Notes under the pieces: model-generated
Told to the model about the DNA's origin: nothing
The model's input: only the letters and a program-made list of their open reading frames with translations
Database searches by the model: none
Shown: piece after piece, positions 6,482 through 7,776 of the stretch
Layout: the number at the start of each line of letters is the position of its first letter
Position numbering within the stretch: the stretch's first letter is position 1
Made by a program: the position numbers and the translations under genes
From: Propionibacteriaceae bacterium
GTDB lineage: Bacteria; Actinomycetota; Actinomycetes; Propionibacteriales; Propionibacteriaceae
Assembly: GCA_027353565.1 (NCBI GenBank)
Contig: DAIEHO010000212.1
Coordinates: 1 to 7,776 of the forward strand
Direction: 5' to 3'
DNA: 7,776 nt

Positions 6482-6507
6482 CACGCGCACCTCCTGTCAG
6501 CTTCCTG

Positions 6508-7776
6508 TCAGCCGGTGGCGAACCAGGCGTCCGCGATGAGGGCACGGAACCGGGGGAGGACGTCGGCCACCAGATCGGGCTCCGGGACCTCGAGCAGCCG
6601 GGCGACCGCACCCAGGATCTCGCGGAGCGTGAGGTCGCCGTCGCATGCACCGAGTACGCCACCGAGCGCGGTGTCGACCTCGACCGCCCGGCGAAGCCCG
6701 CGCTGCTGGCGCAGGACGATGTGGGCAGGGTCCTCCGCTCCGGGAGCTCCGAGCGTCTCCTGGGCGACGTCGTCGGTGAGTCGCCAGGCATGATCGAGAA
6801 CCCTCTCGTCACCCCACGTGGCAGGACCGATGGCGTCGAAGTGCGCGGCGAGGGCTGGACCGACCGGCTGCTCGACGGCGTGCGGCCATTCCTCGATCCG
6901 CACGTCCGGCACGTCGCGCGCCGCATTGACGAGGGTGATCCAGCCCATGCCGATGCCCGATATGCCGAGCTGGTCGAAGTAGTCCAGCCACGTCTCGTAC
7001 GCGCGCCGGTACGTCGGTGTCCCCGCCAGCCCGGCGTCGGCGAGCCAGATCTCGATGTACTCGTACGGGTCGAGGACCTCGCGCTGGATCACCAGGGCGT
7101 CGCAGCCGGTGCCGGTGATCCAGCTGCCGAGGCGCTCGTCCCAGGGCTCGCCTGTGGTGTGCGCCCAGTTGCCGAGCACCTGAAGAGCGCCGCCGGGGGC
7201 GAGATGCCCGACGGACCCTGTCACGACGGATCGCATAAGACCGTCTGCCGTGAAGTCGCTCTCGCGATACGTCAGCCGCGCCTCCGACGGCGGCGACATG
7301 ACGAACGGCGGGTTGGTGACGATGAGGTCGTACGGGATGTCGCCTGCCGGTTCGTAGAGCGACCCCAGCCTGAGGTCGGCGTCGACACCGCTGAGCCGGA
7401 GCCCGAGGTCGGCGAGCCGCAGGGCACGTGGGTTGAGGTCAGTCGCAACGATCGACCGCGCGTGCTTCGCCAGGTGCAGTGCCTGGACCCCGCAGCCCGT
7501 ACCCAGGTCGAGCGCACGGTCCACCGGCCGACGCAGTGCGAGCTGCGCCAGAGTCGTCGATGCCGGCGACACCCCCAGGACGTGGTCCTCGCGAGGTGCT
7601 CCGCGTGCAGTGTCGAGGGTCGCCGCATGGTCGCTCACCAGCCAACCGTCCGCCCCGTCGTCCGGCGACGCGTAGGGGCGGATGTCCACCAGCGCTCGCA
7701 CCTCATCGCCGTCACGCTCCAGCACCCCAGCGGCCACGAGCGCCTCCACGGGAAGAGCGCGCTCCGCCGCCCCTGT
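6508..7776 (-). CDS. Class I SAM-dependent methyltransferase with NPPF motif (partial, 5' end outside window)
   Basis: 422 residues are visible, ending at TGA 6508. Numbered from the first visible codon, motif I (SAM binding) is LDLGTGCGV (about 89-97), an acidic end of strand beta2 is ATDLNPRAL (about 111-119), and NPPF (155-158) is the catalytic motif shared by N5-glutamine and N6-adenine methyltransferases of the HemK/RsmC type. The visible N-terminal part (about 1-60) looks like the end of a winged-helix-like domain (ALVAAGVLERDGDEVRAL). After the core comes a C-terminal region of more than 150 residues without a motif I recognise. The GTG at 7749 is in frame, but the frame stays open to the window edge with family-like sequence and no clear ribosome-binding site, so the true start is probably outside; relatives are about 500 residues. 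Many actinomycetes carry such a gene next to topA. The target (protein, rRNA or other) is not known. Confidence 0.88.
   Translation of the reverse strand, partial: TGAAERALPVEALVAAGVLERDGDEVRALVDIRPYASPDDGADGWLVSDHAATLDTARGAPREDHVLGVSPASTTLAQLALRRPVDRALDLGTGCGVQALHLAKHARSIVATDLNPRALRLADLGLRLSGVDADLRLGSLYEPAGDIPYDLIVTNPPFVMSPPSEARLTYRESDFTADGLMRSVVTGSVGHLAPGGALQVLGNWAHTTGEPWDERLGSWITGTGCDALVIQREVLDPYEYIEIWLADAGLAGTPTYRRAYETWLDYFDQLGISGIGMGWITLVNAARDVPDVRIEEWPHAVEQPVGPALAAHFDAIGPATWGDERVLDHAWRLTDDVAQETLGAPGAEDPAHIVLRQQRGLRRAVEVDTALGGVLGACDGDLTLREILGAVARLLEVPEPDLVADVLPRFRALIADAWFATG

Larger units (their letters stand above)
5992..6507. other. Gene-poor, repeat-rich spacer between the methyltransferase and topA
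   Basis: About 515 bp without a convincing gene. From topA outwards it holds the topA ribosome-binding site and candidate promoter, the CCAGAACC tandem pair, a hairpin at 6113-6135, a 13-bp direct repeat (6183-6195 and 6241-6253), a hairpin at 6273-6292, the 46-bp tandem repeat at 6298-6404, and an imperfect hairpin at 6446-6481. A minus-strand open frame from GTG 6484 to 6014 (156 codons) has a good AGGAGG site 5 nt upstream. However, only about 74% of its third positions are G or C, well below what the neighbouring genes show. It uses many AGA, AGG, CGA and GGA codons, and it crosses repeats whose 46-bp period breaks frame. I do not call it a gene. Confidence 0.6.

Noticed and set aside
7747..7749. 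GTG 7749 as the start of the methyltransferase
   Set aside because: The frame continues open to the window edge with family-like sequence, and no clear ribosome-binding site precedes it, so the gene is treated as 5'-partial.

Overview
The window is high-GC DNA with frequent GTG start codons and strongly GC-biased third codon positions. Together with the gene content (a topA-tmk pair, a topoisomerase I with a lysine-rich tail instead of zinc fingers, and an actinobacterial-type NPPF methyltransferase), this points to a chromosomal segment of an actinomycete. I cannot fix the genus. Nothing indicates a phage, transposon, CRISPR array or defence island; this is ordinary core and near-core chromosome.

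Layout. Positions 1-935 (minus) hold the N-terminal third or so of a large FAD-dependent (D-lactate dehydrogenase/glycolate-oxidase type) oxidoreductase that runs off the left edge. A 131-bp divergent spacer separates it from 1067-2509 (plus), a DoxX-like four-helix membrane protein with an unusually long Pro/Ala/Glu-rich N-terminal region of about 330 residues. A very strong stem-loop at 2526-2558 lies between that gene and the converging tmk (2582-3193, minus). tmk lies 2 nt downstream of topA (3196-5985, minus), so the two form a probable operon linking dTTP supply and DNA topology. Upstream of topA is a gene-poor stretch of about 520 bp (5986-6507). It contains the likely topA promoter, several inverted repeats, a 46-bp tandem repeat of about 2.3 copies, and a 115-nt run with no A on the plus strand. 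From 6508 to the right edge (minus) is a SAM-dependent methyltransferase with its N-terminus outside the window.

Main points. The topA start is best placed at GTG 5985, because the GTG six bases upstream overlaps the AAGGAG ribosome-binding site. The FAD oxidoreductase gene has a TAGGGT box exactly where a leaderless promoter would put it. The most unusual DNA is the repeat-rich, A-free spacer upstream of topA, a candidate regulatory or minisatellite locus. An ORF with a strong ribosome-binding site crosses this spacer, but its codon use argues against it being a gene. I do not see a convincing novel multi-gene system here.
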